Source: Methanolobus sp. (GTDB taxonomy: Archaea > Halobacteriota > Methanosarcinia > Methanosarcinales > Methanosarcinaceae). From it: a DNA stretch of 64,000 bases. The notes under the pieces are model-generated. The model saw only the letters and a list, made by a program, of their open reading frames with translations. It searched no databases and was not told the origin of the DNA. Of this stretch, positions 36,966-45,263 are shown in pieces. Within the stretch, counting starts at the first letter, position 1. Each line of letters opens with the position of its first letter. Both the position numbers and the translations under genes were made by a program. The stretch covers positions 94,765 through 158,764 of the forward strand of contig JARVGJ010000003.1 in the NCBI GenBank assembly GCA_029762595.1. The letters are read 5' to 3'.

Positions 36966-37777
36966 GGACGGTTTTTGGCGTATTCGGTGACCCTGTTGCA
37001 CATTCAAGGTCCCCCGACATGCACAATGCAGCTTTCAGGGAGCTTGGCATGGAGTGCAGCTATCATGCTTTCAGGGTGAGCCCCTCAAAACTGAGGGATG
37101 CACTTCTTGGAGCAAAGGCCATGGGATTTGGCGGGGTGAACCTCACTGTCCCGCTGAAACAGGAGGCATTGAAGATCGTTGATGCCGACCCGCTGGCTGC
37201 AATTATTGGTGCTATCAATACCGTTGATTTCAAAGAGGAAATGAGGGGTTACAACACAGACGGAACCGGGGCAAAGCGCACCCTTGAGGAAAAAGGTGTG
37301 AATATAACGAACTCCCGGGTGCTTATCGTAGGTGCAGGAGGAGCTTCCAGGGCCATTGCATTCCAGTTTGCAAAAGACGGAGCAGACATCACCATAGCTA
37401 ACAGGACCGCAAGTAAGGCTATAGAGCTGGCATCTGAAGTCTCATCCGTGGGTATTGCCAGTGGGTGCGGACTTGAGAAACTGAAGGGATTGATCGCTGA
37501 TAGTGACATACTCATCAATTGTACTACCTTAGGGATGCACCCCCGCACCGAAGGAACAATAGCAACGGCAGAAGACATGCACCCTGAACTCACTGTATTT
37601 GACATCGTCTACAATCCCCTGGAGACCAGGCTTCTGAAAGAGGCAAAGAAAGCAGGTTCAAAGGCAGTTACCGGTGAAATGATGCTCATCTACCAGGGTG
37701 CAGAGGCTTTTAAGATCTGGACAGGCGTGGAACCTCCTATTGATGTAATGAAAAAAGCAGTATTGGAGGGTCTCTGA
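36962..37777 (+). CDS. aroE: Shikimate dehydrogenase
   Basis: Reduces 3-dehydroshikimate with NADPH. The 271 residues start with TTG (within TTTGA of the aroD end, GGAG upstream) as RTVFGVFGDPVAHSRSPDMHN. Conserved GGVNLTVPLKQEA carries the catalytic lysine, NTDGTGA the paired aspartate, and VLIVGAGGASRAIAF the dinucleotide-binding loop. C-terminal GEMMLIYQGAEAFKIWTG fits. Third step enzyme in the operon. Confidence 0.96.
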   Translation: MRTVFGVFGDPVAHSRSPDMHNAAFRELGMECSYHAFRVSPSKLRDALLGAKAMGFGGVNLTVPLKQEALKIVDADPLAAIIGAINTVDFKEEMRGYNTDGTGAKRTLEEKGVNITNSRVLIVGAGGASRAIAFQFAKDGADITIANRTASKAIELASEVSSVGIASGCGLEKLKGLIADSDILINCTTLGMHPRTEGTIATAEDMHPELTVFDIVYNPLETRLLKEAKKAGSKAVTGEMMLIYQGAEAFKIWTGVEPPIDVMKKAVLEGL

Positions 37778-37779
37778 TC

Positions 37780-39096
37780 TTGAAAGTCCTGATCATTGGC
37801 GGCACTGGTGAAATGGGACAGTGGTTCACCCCTTTTTTCAAAAAAAGAGGCTATGAGGTTATAGTGTGGGGAAGCAGCGGCAAGGTGGAGATTGCAGAGC
37901 GAATGGGGGTGGAATTTGCCAGTGACCTTGATGCTGCAATAAGCATCAGCGACATTGTAATTGTAACGGTACCCATCAACATCACCGGGAAGGTCATCAG
38001 TGAAACTGCACCCAAGATGAAGAGTGGAAGCCTGCTAATGGATTTCACCTCCCTGAAAGTAGGACCCACTGAAGCCATGAAGAAGTACGCTCCGCAAGAT
38101 GTTGAAATACTCGGCACCCACCCTATGTTCGGACCATCCATACCAGGCCTCCACGGACAGATATTCATACTGACCCCTATTGAAGGGCGATGTGACAGAT
38201 GGTTCCCCGTGATAAGGGCACTTTTTGAGGACGATGGGGCACACATCGAAGTCATCAGCCCGGCAGAGCACGACAGGTTCGTATCAGTTGTGCAGGGACT
38301 GACACATTTTGCATATATTACCATAGGCACAACTTTCGATGAACTTGATTTCAGTGTGAACGAGTCAAGGAGGTTCATGAGCCCGGTATATGACATAATG
38401 CTCGATTTCGTTGGCAGGATACTGGGACAGAACCCATACCTCTACGCATACATCCAGATGGAGAATCCGGAAGTGCTCAGGGTGCATGAGGCATTTATGC
38501 AACAGTGCAGGGAAATGTCCTCAATTGTCAGGGAACATGATGTCGAAGCTTTCACTACAAAAATGAGAGATGCTGCTGTGCATTTCGGTGATACTGCATC
38601 AGCCCTGCGCCGCTCGGACAAGCTCATCAACTCGAAGATAGCTGAGTTTGACAGGCTGCTGGACTCCATCGGACAGGAAATTGGTGTCAGGCACATCTAT
38701 TCAGGAATTGTGCATACCGGTGTCGTTGACAAGGTAACTCCAAGAACCGTTGTTCTCGAATGTGGCAGCAAGATGGTACCTCTCAAAATCGAGAACATTC
38801 GCCTGTTAGACGAAGAGGAACTGCATGAGTGGAAATTAGGGAACCTTGAGCATCATTCAAGAGACATATCGGTGCTGATTCCAGAGGAAGCTGATGCCGA
38901 TGTAATCATGGAACTTGTTTCCCGTAATGATAATATAGTCTCAATTGAGATCATTGACAGGTATGAAGGTGTCGAGGGAACTAAGAGACTGAGTGTTACA
39001 TTTCGTGTAATGATAATGGGAGATGTTGAGGTTGAGAGGATTCAGCAGGAAGTTGAGAGGCAACTGAAGGGTATTGGTTGCATTATAAGAGGATGA
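37780..39096 (+). CDS. tyrA: Prephenate dehydrogenase with C-terminal FDX-ACB-like domain
   Basis: Oxidatively decarboxylates prephenate to 4-hydroxyphenylpyruvate for tyrosine. The Rossmann loop IIGGTGEMGQWF opens the protein. TyrA features DFTSLKVGP, LGTHPMFGPSIPGLHGQ and the helical dimerisation part to about residue 290 follow. The last 75 residues (RDISVLIPEEADADVI to the end) resemble the ferredoxin-fold anticodon-binding (FDX-ACB) domain of PheRS rather than a usual ACT domain; it may sense tyrosine or phenylalanine (inference). TTG start after GGAGGG, two bases after aroE. Length 438, longer than plain TyrA. Confidence 0.9.
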   Translation: MKVLIIGGTGEMGQWFTPFFKKRGYEVIVWGSSGKVEIAERMGVEFASDLDAAISISDIVIVTVPINITGKVISETAPKMKSGSLLMDFTSLKVGPTEAMKKYAPQDVEILGTHPMFGPSIPGLHGQIFILTPIEGRCDRWFPVIRALFEDDGAHIEVISPAEHDRFVSVVQGLTHFAYITIGTTFDELDFSVNESRRFMSPVYDIMLDFVGRILGQNPYLYAYIQMENPEVLRVHEAFMQQCREMSSIVREHDVEAFTTKMRDAAVHFGDTASALRRSDKLINSKIAEFDRLLDSIGQEIGVRHIYSGIVHTGVVDKVTPRTVVLECGSKMVPLKIENIRLLDEEELHEWKLGNLEHHSRDISVLIPEEADADVIMELVSRNDNIVSIEIIDRYEGVEGTKRLSVTFRVMIMGDVEVERIQQEVERQLKGIGCIIRG

Positions 39097-39162
39097 AAGC
39101 AACCGAAAACAACTCTGCAAGGAATGAACCCTGACAGATAGAATTAGCTCAAAAAAGAATGA

Positions 39163-39831
39163 TCAGACCTTACTCACAAGGTCCTCAAGAGCAGCCTTCG
39201 GGTCAGCAGCTTTTACTATACCTGATGCCAGCAGCACACCCACAGAACCAAGTTCAAGAGCTGCGGCAAGGTCCTCTCCTTTTGAGATACCTGCACCGCA
39301 GAGAACCTGTACTACAGGATTGATCCTCTTTACTGCTTCGACCGAACCTGTGACAACCTCAGGATCTGCTTTTGACACTGGGATGCCGGAACCGATGAGC
39401 TCGGGCGGTTCCACTGCAACGTAATCGGGGCCCAGAGCTGCTGCAGCGGCTGATGTTGCAACGTTGTTGGTACAGACTATTGTTTTAAGACCTGTGCTTT
39501 TTGCAAGTGTTATGGATCCATCGATGTTTGCCAGGGTGAGGCGGCATTCTGAATGGTTTAGAAGGGTTCCAACTGCGCCTGCATCTTTTATGCATTGGAC
39601 AAAAGCATGTCCTGTAAAGCTGCCGGCACCTACAGGGTCAAGGCTCTGTGCATAAACCGGCAGGTCAACCTGTGATGCAACACGGTAGATATCACAGAAC
39701 TGCGGTGCAACGCCAATCTCAATTCCGCTGTCATCTGCAACTTCCTTACATGCCTGTGCAACCTTTACAGCGCCCGAGCCTGTACCCTCAAGATATGTCT
39801 TAAGGTTCAGGACAATTAATGTAGAACTCAA
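39163..39831 (-). CDS. tpiA: Triosephosphate isomerase
   Basis: Interconverts DHAP and glyceraldehyde 3-phosphate. The 222-residue length is the short archaeal form. Catalytic residues are seen in order: lysine in LNLKTYLEG near residue 11, histidine in LLNHSECR near 92, glutamate in VAVEPPELIGSG near 140, and the phosphate loop GVLLASGIVKA. Transcribed alone on the minus strand, ahead of a structured repeat and fae-hps upstream. Confidence 0.96.
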   Translation of the reverse strand: MSSTLIVLNLKTYLEGTGSGAVKVAQACKEVADDSGIEIGVAPQFCDIYRVASQVDLPVYAQSLDPVGAGSFTGHAFVQCIKDAGAVGTLLNHSECRLTLANIDGSITLAKSTGLKTIVCTNNVATSAAAAALGPDYVAVEPPELIGSGIPVSKADPEVVTGSVEAVKRINPVVQVLCGAGISKGEDLAAALELGSVGVLLASGIVKAADPKAALEDLVSKV

Positions 39832-39943
39832 ATTTGATCACTCCAATACGAATTAATCAGTATAAAGGTGAACAGAAGTATAAAGGTAACTGTAAGAAAA
39901 GAAAAAACGAAAATAAGCTTTGCAGAAATCTTCTGCACATAAA

Positions 39944-40062
39944 ACCACAGATAAACGCTGATGCACGCAGATACATTTTCATCTGTGTTACCTGCTAAAC
40001 GACTATTTAGCAGGCACTCAACTCCGTAGGAGGTGAGTGTATCTGTGTTCATCTGTGGTCCA
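39944..40062. repeat. MITE-like element of nested inverted repeats
   Basis: Outer arms ACCACAGATAAACGCTGATG (from 39944) and CATCTGTGGTCC-like (to 40062) are inverted copies. Inside are a perfect nine-base hairpin CCTGCTAAA/TTTAGCAGG (39991-40014) and an 11-base stem CACTCAACTCC/GGAGGTGAGTG with one mismatch (40015-40039). A 98-codon minus-strand ORF crosses it but looks spurious. The element resembles dispersed CAGATG-type repeats of methanosarcinal genomes (recalled, unchecked). Confidence 0.7.
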
Positions 40063-40126
40063 CAATTCAGTAACAATAGATATTCTACAAACCTAATAAA
40101 AGAAAAGCGTATGGAATTCCACACGC

Positions 40127-41305
40127 TTAGAAGTCGGTCATTACCCTGAACTGGTCGATCTCAGGGTTGTTAAGACCTTCAATGAATTTCTCTGCGACCT
40201 GCCTTACATCCTTTGCGTTGGTGATAGCCCTTCCAACCACAAGGACATCCGCACCTGCACTGAGTGCAGCAGGCATTGTGTCGATACGCACACCACCGGC
40301 AACTGCAACCAGGATCTTTGGTGAGAGTGCCTTTATATCGTCGATGTTGCCCCATGCATGCTCAGTTTCCTCGATGTCGATACCACGGTGGAGCTCAACC
40401 ACATCAGGAAGCACATCAAGCTTCTTGAGCACTGCCACAGGGTCATCGCAGTTGAGTGTATCCATTACAGCATAGATACCTGTCTTGTGGGCTTCCTCAA
40501 TAACCTTATTCAGCGTTGCTATTGGTGCAAGTGCAGAAACTACGATAGCATCTGCAGTAGCATCTGCCACCATACGTGCCTCGAGGTTTCCTGTGTCAAG
40601 GGTCTTAAGGTCTGCAACTATGAATGCATCGGGACGAATCTCCCTAAGCTTTGAGATTACGTCAACTCCATAGCGTTTGATAAGAGGCGTACCTGCTTCC
40701 AGGATGACGTGGTCGCTCTTTGGTATCTGCCTGACGATATCCAGTATCACAGGAAGGTTCGGGTTGTCAAGTGCAACCTGCAGGTAGGGAGGATTCCAGA
40801 GTCTGGATACCTTGAATCCCATTATTGCGTGACCCATCCTGTCCTTCTCTTTTAGTACCGTATCAATGTTCGGGAAGCCATCCACTGCGCGTTTGACAGC
40901 AAGCTTTGTAGCTCCGTAGTTGTACCTGTAGATCTTGTTGTAGTCCTTTGCCTCAGGATGGATGAAGACACTTGCAACAACAACGAGATCCTCAATATCC
41001 ATGTCGCCGAATGCGCCTTCTTCAAGAGCGTCTGCAACAGCCTTTGCAACAGCAGCCTGTGCAGGACCAAATATCTGGGATGCCTGGGCCATGTTCTTCA
41101 CCGTGACCTTTGGAACGATAAGGGTTGCCGGCTTTGCCGGAAGGTTTGGCCGGATCACTGAGAGCAGAGGTGTGTGACCTGCTGATAACTGTGTCAATCC
41201 GTTTGCAAATGCCTGACCCACAGGACCGTCTTTGTTTCCGACCATAAGGTCAACGTGTGCGAGTTCTGGTGCCTCGCCAATTAATGCTTCTCCGATCAAT
41301 AACAT
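40127..41305 (-). CDS. fae-hps: Formaldehyde-activating enzyme / hexulose-6-phosphate synthase fusion
   Basis: Residues 1-160 are Fae, which joins formaldehyde to H4MPT; the start reads [23 protein letters not shown] with the catalytic His. The rest is [56 protein letters not shown]. Together they make ribulose phosphate for pentoses and recycle the formaldehyde as methylene-H4MPT, as known for Methanosarcina and Methanocaldococcus bifunctional enzymes. The ATG at 41305 (392 residues) follows GAGTGAG; an in-frame GTG at 41314 is less likely. Transcribed alone. Confidence 0.95.
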   Translation of the reverse strand: MLLIGEALIGEAPELAHVDLMVGNKDGPVGQAFANGLTQLSAGHTPLLSVIRPNLPAKPATLIVPKVTVKNMAQASQIFGPAQAAVAKAVADALEEGAFGDMDIEDLVVVASVFIHPEAKDYNKIYRYNYGATKLAVKRAVDGFPNIDTVLKEKDRMGHAIMGFKVSRLWNPPYLQVALDNPNLPVILDIVRQIPKSDHVILEAGTPLIKRYGVDVISKLREIRPDAFIVADLKTLDTGNLEARMVADATADAIVVSALAPIATLNKVIEEAHKTGIYAVMDTLNCDDPVAVLKKLDVLPDVVELHRGIDIEETEHAWGNIDDIKALSPKILVAVAGGVRIDTMPAALSAGADVLVVGRAITNAKDVRQVAEKFIEGLNNPEIDQFRVMTDF

Positions 41306-41531
41306 GATTCTCACTCGTATATTAGATAAATATCAATATGCTTCGATAGTTTATTTATGGCATTACTATTGTTTCCAACACTGATTTGACAGTATGGAAT
41401 CAATCTTTTCTCGTGCAGAACCAGCGCTTCTTTATATATTAGATTTATGGCATGGTTAGCTAGATTTCTGGCTTATATAATATGTACCAATAAATAGTTT
41501 GTTGAGACTATCTTTTTTAATTTGAACACGT

Positions 41532-42143
41532 TCAGAGCATCTTCGGACAGATATCATCCATGATACACTCATCGCATTTCGGCCCTACGGGACGGCACAC
41601 ATTCTGCCCAAACAACACCATCAGCCCGTTAATATCCTTCCAGTCCTGCTTTGAAACTACCTTTTCAAGCTCTTTTTCCGTCTCATCAGGGCCTGAGGTC
41701 CCAACAAGACCCATGCGATTGGATATCCTGTGCACATGAGTATCCACTGCAATGACATCCTGCTCAAATCCATAGCCCAGCACACAGTTGGCAGTCTTGC
41801 GTCCGACTCCGGGCAGTTTGAGAAGCTCATCCATGCTGTCCGGGACAACTCCGCCGTAGTCCCGAAGGATGATACGGGAGATATCAATTATACGCCGGGC
41901 CTTCACCCTGTAGAATCCCACGTTCCTGATCAGTTCCTGTACTTCATCCACTTCAGCCTCCGCCATTTCCTGCACCGTACCCAATACCTCGAAAAGCTTC
42001 CGGCTTGCGGGGATGGTAACATCATCACGTGTACGCTGGGACAGGACGGTGGATATCAGAAGATAGAAAGGATCCCTGTTGATGTGGAAATAACCATCAG
42101 GATACAGTTCTTTCAGCCGTGAGACCACATCTTCGACATACAT
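41532..42143 (-). CDS. nth: Endonuclease III
   Basis: DNA glycosylase/AP lyase for oxidised pyrimidines. The HhH motif LLKLPGVGRKTANCVLGYGF carries the catalytic lysine near residue 113; the aspartate is in VDTHVHRISNRMGL. Four C-terminal cysteines (NVCRPVGPKCDECIMDDICPK) form the [4Fe-4S] site. ATG at 42143 gives 203 residues, close to the family norm; an in-frame ATG at 42209 would add 22 weak residues. Transcribed alone on the minus strand. Confidence 0.94.
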   Translation of the reverse strand: MYVEDVVSRLKELYPDGYFHINRDPFYLLISTVLSQRTRDDVTIPASRKLFEVLGTVQEMAEAEVDEVQELIRNVGFYRVKARRIIDISRIILRDYGGVVPDSMDELLKLPGVGRKTANCVLGYGFEQDVIAVDTHVHRISNRMGLVGTSGPDETEKELEKVVSKQDWKDINGLMVLFGQNVCRPVGPKCDECIMDDICPKML

Positions 42144-42441
42144 CAGGTTATTGAGAAAACCTTGAAGTATAAAGCACTTTGCAGATAATGGTGCAAATGA
42201 TGGCGGCAAATGGAGTTTGAAAAGAAAGGCCCGTCATTCCATGAATTATTTATATCATATAACCCAGGTTTGAAAGAATCTCATATATCAGCAAAGAATC
42301 TCCCCTCGTGAAAGAGAAAGTCCGTTTATAGGTAAATTGGGTCCAACTAATGAAAATAAGGGAAATGTATATACATAAAGAAAACAAAATAATAATATAA
42401 ATATATTAACTATATTGATGAATTGTTTTGAAGGAAAGAAA

Positions 42442-42642
42442 ATGGAACAAGTCGCAATTGAAGAAGAAATGCTGAAGAAGAATTCTTTGCTCTTGCCTGT
42501 TGCAGTAGCTCTTGGAACTTTTTTAGCAATCATTGCCTACACATACCTGCCACCCACAACAGCATTGATCACCATATTCTCGGGCACCATCGTCACAGCA
42601 TTGATAACATACGCCGTCCTAAAGAAAAGATACGGCCAGTGA
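42442..42642 (+). CDS. Small membrane protein, unknown
   Basis: A 66-residue protein with an acidic N-terminal helix (MEQVAIEEEMLKKN) and two hydrophobic spans (about 17-33 and 37-55) separated by a tight YLPPTT turn, ending in a basic KKRYGQ tail. The ATG at 42442 is preceded by GGAAAG; an earlier ATG at 42415 has none. It lies upstream of tRNA-Val. No family recognised. Confidence 0.6.
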   Translation: MEQVAIEEEMLKKNSLLLPVAVALGTFLAIIAYTYLPPTTALITIFSGTIVTALITYAVLKKRYGQ

Positions 42643-42700
42643 TTATAAAGGCAACGATAGATTTATAAAGAGGTAGAGACATCTCAACCTCGCTATAAAA

Positions 42701-42774
42701 GGGCTCGTGGTCTAGCTGGTCATGACGTCGCCTTCACACGGCGGAGGTCCGGAGTTCGAATCTCCGCGGGCCCA
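42701..42774 (+). tRNA. tRNA-Val (CAC)
   Basis: A 74-base cloverleaf: acceptor GGGCTCG/CGGGCCC, discriminator A, anticodon stem TCGCC/GGCGG around TTCACAC (anticodon CAC), T loop TTCGAAT with stem CGGAG/CTCCG. CCA is not encoded. Confidence 0.95.
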
Positions 42775-43235
42775 TTTCTATTTTATTGTTCTTGCGGTGT
42801 TGAGCACAGCAAGGTAAAACTGGCAGCATCTCTTTTTGCAGTAACTGTTCAAAAACAATGCATTTATAAGAAGGAAAATCAAGAAATGCCCTATAAATGC
42901 CCTATGGTAGTGCTTCTATAAGGACTTAAACTGACAGTAAACGAAACATAATTTCAGGCCTGCTCCCATACTTCAAAATAACCGTACTGCTCATATCATT
43001 CGCTTCTTTTTAAACCATACTCGATCCAATAGTCGATATTTTCCCCAGTACCAAACCTCTTAAAAAGTAGTAAGAGTAAATCATGAGAACTTCTCAAAGT
43101 CACCAGACTACATATGAGCATCAATAGAAATACAGGGCTTGTGGTTAATAAAAGTACGAACATCAGATGAGTGATGTATATCCATCAGATAACTCGATTC
43201 CAAAAAGATATATCCAATAAAGCAAACTCACAAGC
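42775..43235. other. Spacer between tRNA-Val and dut, no gene seen
   Basis: 461 bases. A T-rich end of the tRNA transcript lies at 42775-42790. A short palindrome GAGAACTTCTC lies at 43085-43095, and the octamer CATCAGAT occurs twice (43161 and 43183). No ORF above 30 codons is convincing; the dut promoter must lie at the right end. Confidence 0.45.
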
Positions 43236-43757
43236 ATGGCATTCTTATCAAAAAATGAACTCCTGGAACTGATAACCAGCCCTGTACCACTCGTTGAAAG
43301 TATGAAAGACATCAAAACCCAGGTTCAGCCAAACAGTGTGGAACTTACCTTAAAGAGCATAGAGACATTCTGCGGTGAGGGAGCAGTTGACTTTGACAAC
43401 AGTGAGAGAGAAACACCTGCAACAGAACCCCTGGATTTTGATGATAATGGATGGGCACACCTTAATCCTGGTGTGTACAAGATAACCTTTAATGAAATAG
43501 TGAATATTCCCCTGGACCTTGCGGCTATCGCCAGGCCAAGGTCGACACTCCTAAGATGCGGAGCAAACATAGGTACCGCTGTATGGGATTCCGGATACAG
43601 GGGCAGAAGCGAATCAATGCTGGTAGTTCACAACCCTTACGGCTTTCGCCTGAAAAGGGATGCACGCGTAATGCAATTGTTATTCTTCAAGCTTCACAGC
43701 GAACTTGAAGAAGGATACTGTGGCAGATATCAGCACGAAAATATCCAGGAACCATGA
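43236..43757 (+). CDS. dut: Deoxyuridine triphosphatase, dCTP deaminase family
   Basis: Hydrolyses dUTP to dUMP, keeping uracil out of DNA and feeding thymidylate synthesis. The 173-residue protein belongs to the archaeal DCD/DUT family: PNSVELTLKSIETF near residue 32, LAAIARPRSTLLRCGANIGTAVWDSGYRG near 95, and the C-terminal RVMQLLFFKL. It could be a deaminase or bifunctional enzyme instead; the lack of a clear deaminase glutamate context favours dUTPase (moderate). Upstream of the second ADH synthase, 201 bases away. Confidence 0.85.
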   Translation: MAFLSKNELLELITSPVPLVESMKDIKTQVQPNSVELTLKSIETFCGEGAVDFDNSERETPATEPLDFDDNGWAHLNPGVYKITFNEIVNIPLDLAAIARPRSTLLRCGANIGTAVWDSGYRGRSESMLVVHNPYGFRLKRDARVMQLLFFKLHSELEEGYCGRYQHENIQEP

Positions 43758-43958
43758 GCCTGGAAAAACTTGGAAAAAGCAATACCAAAAGAGGCTTTAT
43801 GGACCATAATACAGTAATTGCCATTAGCGAGTGATCAATATTTAAATCATTCATGTGAAGATGATCGGGCATATTGCAAAGCTATACAGATCAGAAACCT
43901 TCAACAGATTAACAGGTTTTTCGTTAGGGTTATCTAGAATAAGATCAATGACCCAAGC

Positions 43959-44753
43959 ATGAGTGAAATTGGTAAATCTGTCAGGATGGAAAGGATATTC
44001 GACCGCAATACAGGTAATGCCATTATAATACCAATGGACCATGGTGTTGGTTCAGGACCAATAAAAGGTATCATTGACCTGCCTGCAGCTGTGAACAAGG
44101 TTGCAGAGGGTGGGGCAAACGCGGTTCTTGGACATATGGGTCTCCCAAAACATGGACACCGCGGGTACGGAAGGGATGTAGGACTTATAATACACCTCTC
44201 AGCCTCTACTTCCCTGGGACCAGATCCAAACCACAAAGTGCTTGTCACAGAAATCGAGGAAGCTATCAAAATAGGTGCTGATGCAGTATCCATCCATGTG
44301 AACGTAGGTGCTGACGATGAAGCTAAAATGCTCCAGGACATGGGATATGTGGCCAGGAAGTGTGATGAATGGGGAATGCCTTTGCTTGCTATGATGTATC
44401 CCAGAGGTCCAAAGGTGATGTCGGAGCATGATGTCGAATATGTGAAACATGCTGCCAGGATCGGTGCTGAGCTTGGGGCCGACATCGTCAAGACGAACTA
44501 TACCGGCGACATAGAAACCTTCAAAGAAGTTGTTAACGGATGCCCTGTACCTGTAGTGATAGCAGGTGGTCCCAGGATGGATACTGAACGACATCTTCTT
44601 GAAATGATATACGAATCCCTTCAGGCAGGGGGCAAAGGCGTGGCCATCGGAAGAAATGTATTCCAGTCTGATGATCCTACAAAACTTGTGTCTGATATTT
44701 CTAAAATCGTCCACCATGGGATGAGCGCAGAAGAAGTGCTTGGACCGGAGTGA
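43959..44753 (+). CDS. ADH synthase paralog (AroA'-like aldolase)
   Basis: A 264-residue class I aldolase, clearly a paralog of the gene at 34269: [67 protein letters not shown] with the Schiff-base lysine, and IAGGPRM. Methanogens such as M. jannaschii have two such genes; one (MJ1585) makes 6-deoxy-5-ketofructose phosphate, the ADH precursor. This copy may fill that role (inference). Its promoter has TATTTAAAT at about 43839-43847 but no TGTTACTATG palindrome. Confidence 0.88.
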   Translation: MSEIGKSVRMERIFDRNTGNAIIIPMDHGVGSGPIKGIIDLPAAVNKVAEGGANAVLGHMGLPKHGHRGYGRDVGLIIHLSASTSLGPDPNHKVLVTEIEEAIKIGADAVSIHVNVGADDEAKMLQDMGYVARKCDEWGMPLLAMMYPRGPKVMSEHDVEYVKHAARIGAELGADIVKTNYTGDIETFKEVVNGCPVPVVIAGGPRMDTERHLLEMIYESLQAGGKGVAIGRNVFQSDDPTKLVSDISKIVHHGMSAEEVLGPE

Positions 44754-45263
44754 GCATTTTTATCAGCTCCTGTGGAAACAGGATGTATTGTCTGTTTTCC
44801 ACAAATATATTCTTTTTTATAATGGCCTACCAATACACACAGCCTAATAGCTTTCTCCTATCACTTTCATTTGATCAATAAATGAAATGCACCTTGAGAA
44901 GTTAAGTGCAGGATATCGTACGACGATATAAACGAAGAACAGCTGTCTGAAATGAAAAGAGTAGGAAGAGCAAGGCCAGTGTTGAAATGACCAATTGAAT
45001 CATATAAGATGGTGGTACGATATGATATGATTTGATTGAGATTCGACCTTGCTCAAAAGTAAAATGTTTGAACATGCATATAACCCTAATGATAGCTTTA
45101 TGAGTATATTGGTACACATAATAATAAATTGTGCACATGAAAGATTCATATAACTTTAATATAACTTTCGTCACCATTAAATGCAATGGGCATATCGATG
45201 AATTCATAATAATACACGTAATTTCAATGCACATATTGATCCAAATATTTTAGAGGCTAATCT
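44754..45263. other. Structured spacer between ADH synthase paralog and glyS
   Basis: 510 bases with no convincing ORF. It contains the terminator hairpin at 44771-44803, a structured region at 44911-45054 with nested inverted repeats, a direct repeat ATATAACTTT (about 45150 and 45162), and an AGAGG ribosome binding site before glyS. Confidence 0.5.
44771..44818 (+). terminator. Terminator of ADH synthase paralog
   Basis: TGTGGAA-ACAG pairs with CTGTTTTCCACA with a one-base bulge (44771-44803), followed by TTCTTTTTT at 44810-44818. Confidence 0.7.

Noticed and set aside
39828..40124. 98-codon minus-strand ORF upstream of tpiA
   Set aside because: It runs through the nested inverted repeat at 39944-40062, so its middle is dictated by the repeat; it has no ribosome binding site of its own and no family match.
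42775..43235. Possible small genes in the 461-base spacer after tRNA-Val
   Set aside because: The only frames with a start are around 14 codons and lack ribosome binding sites or conserved-looking sequence.
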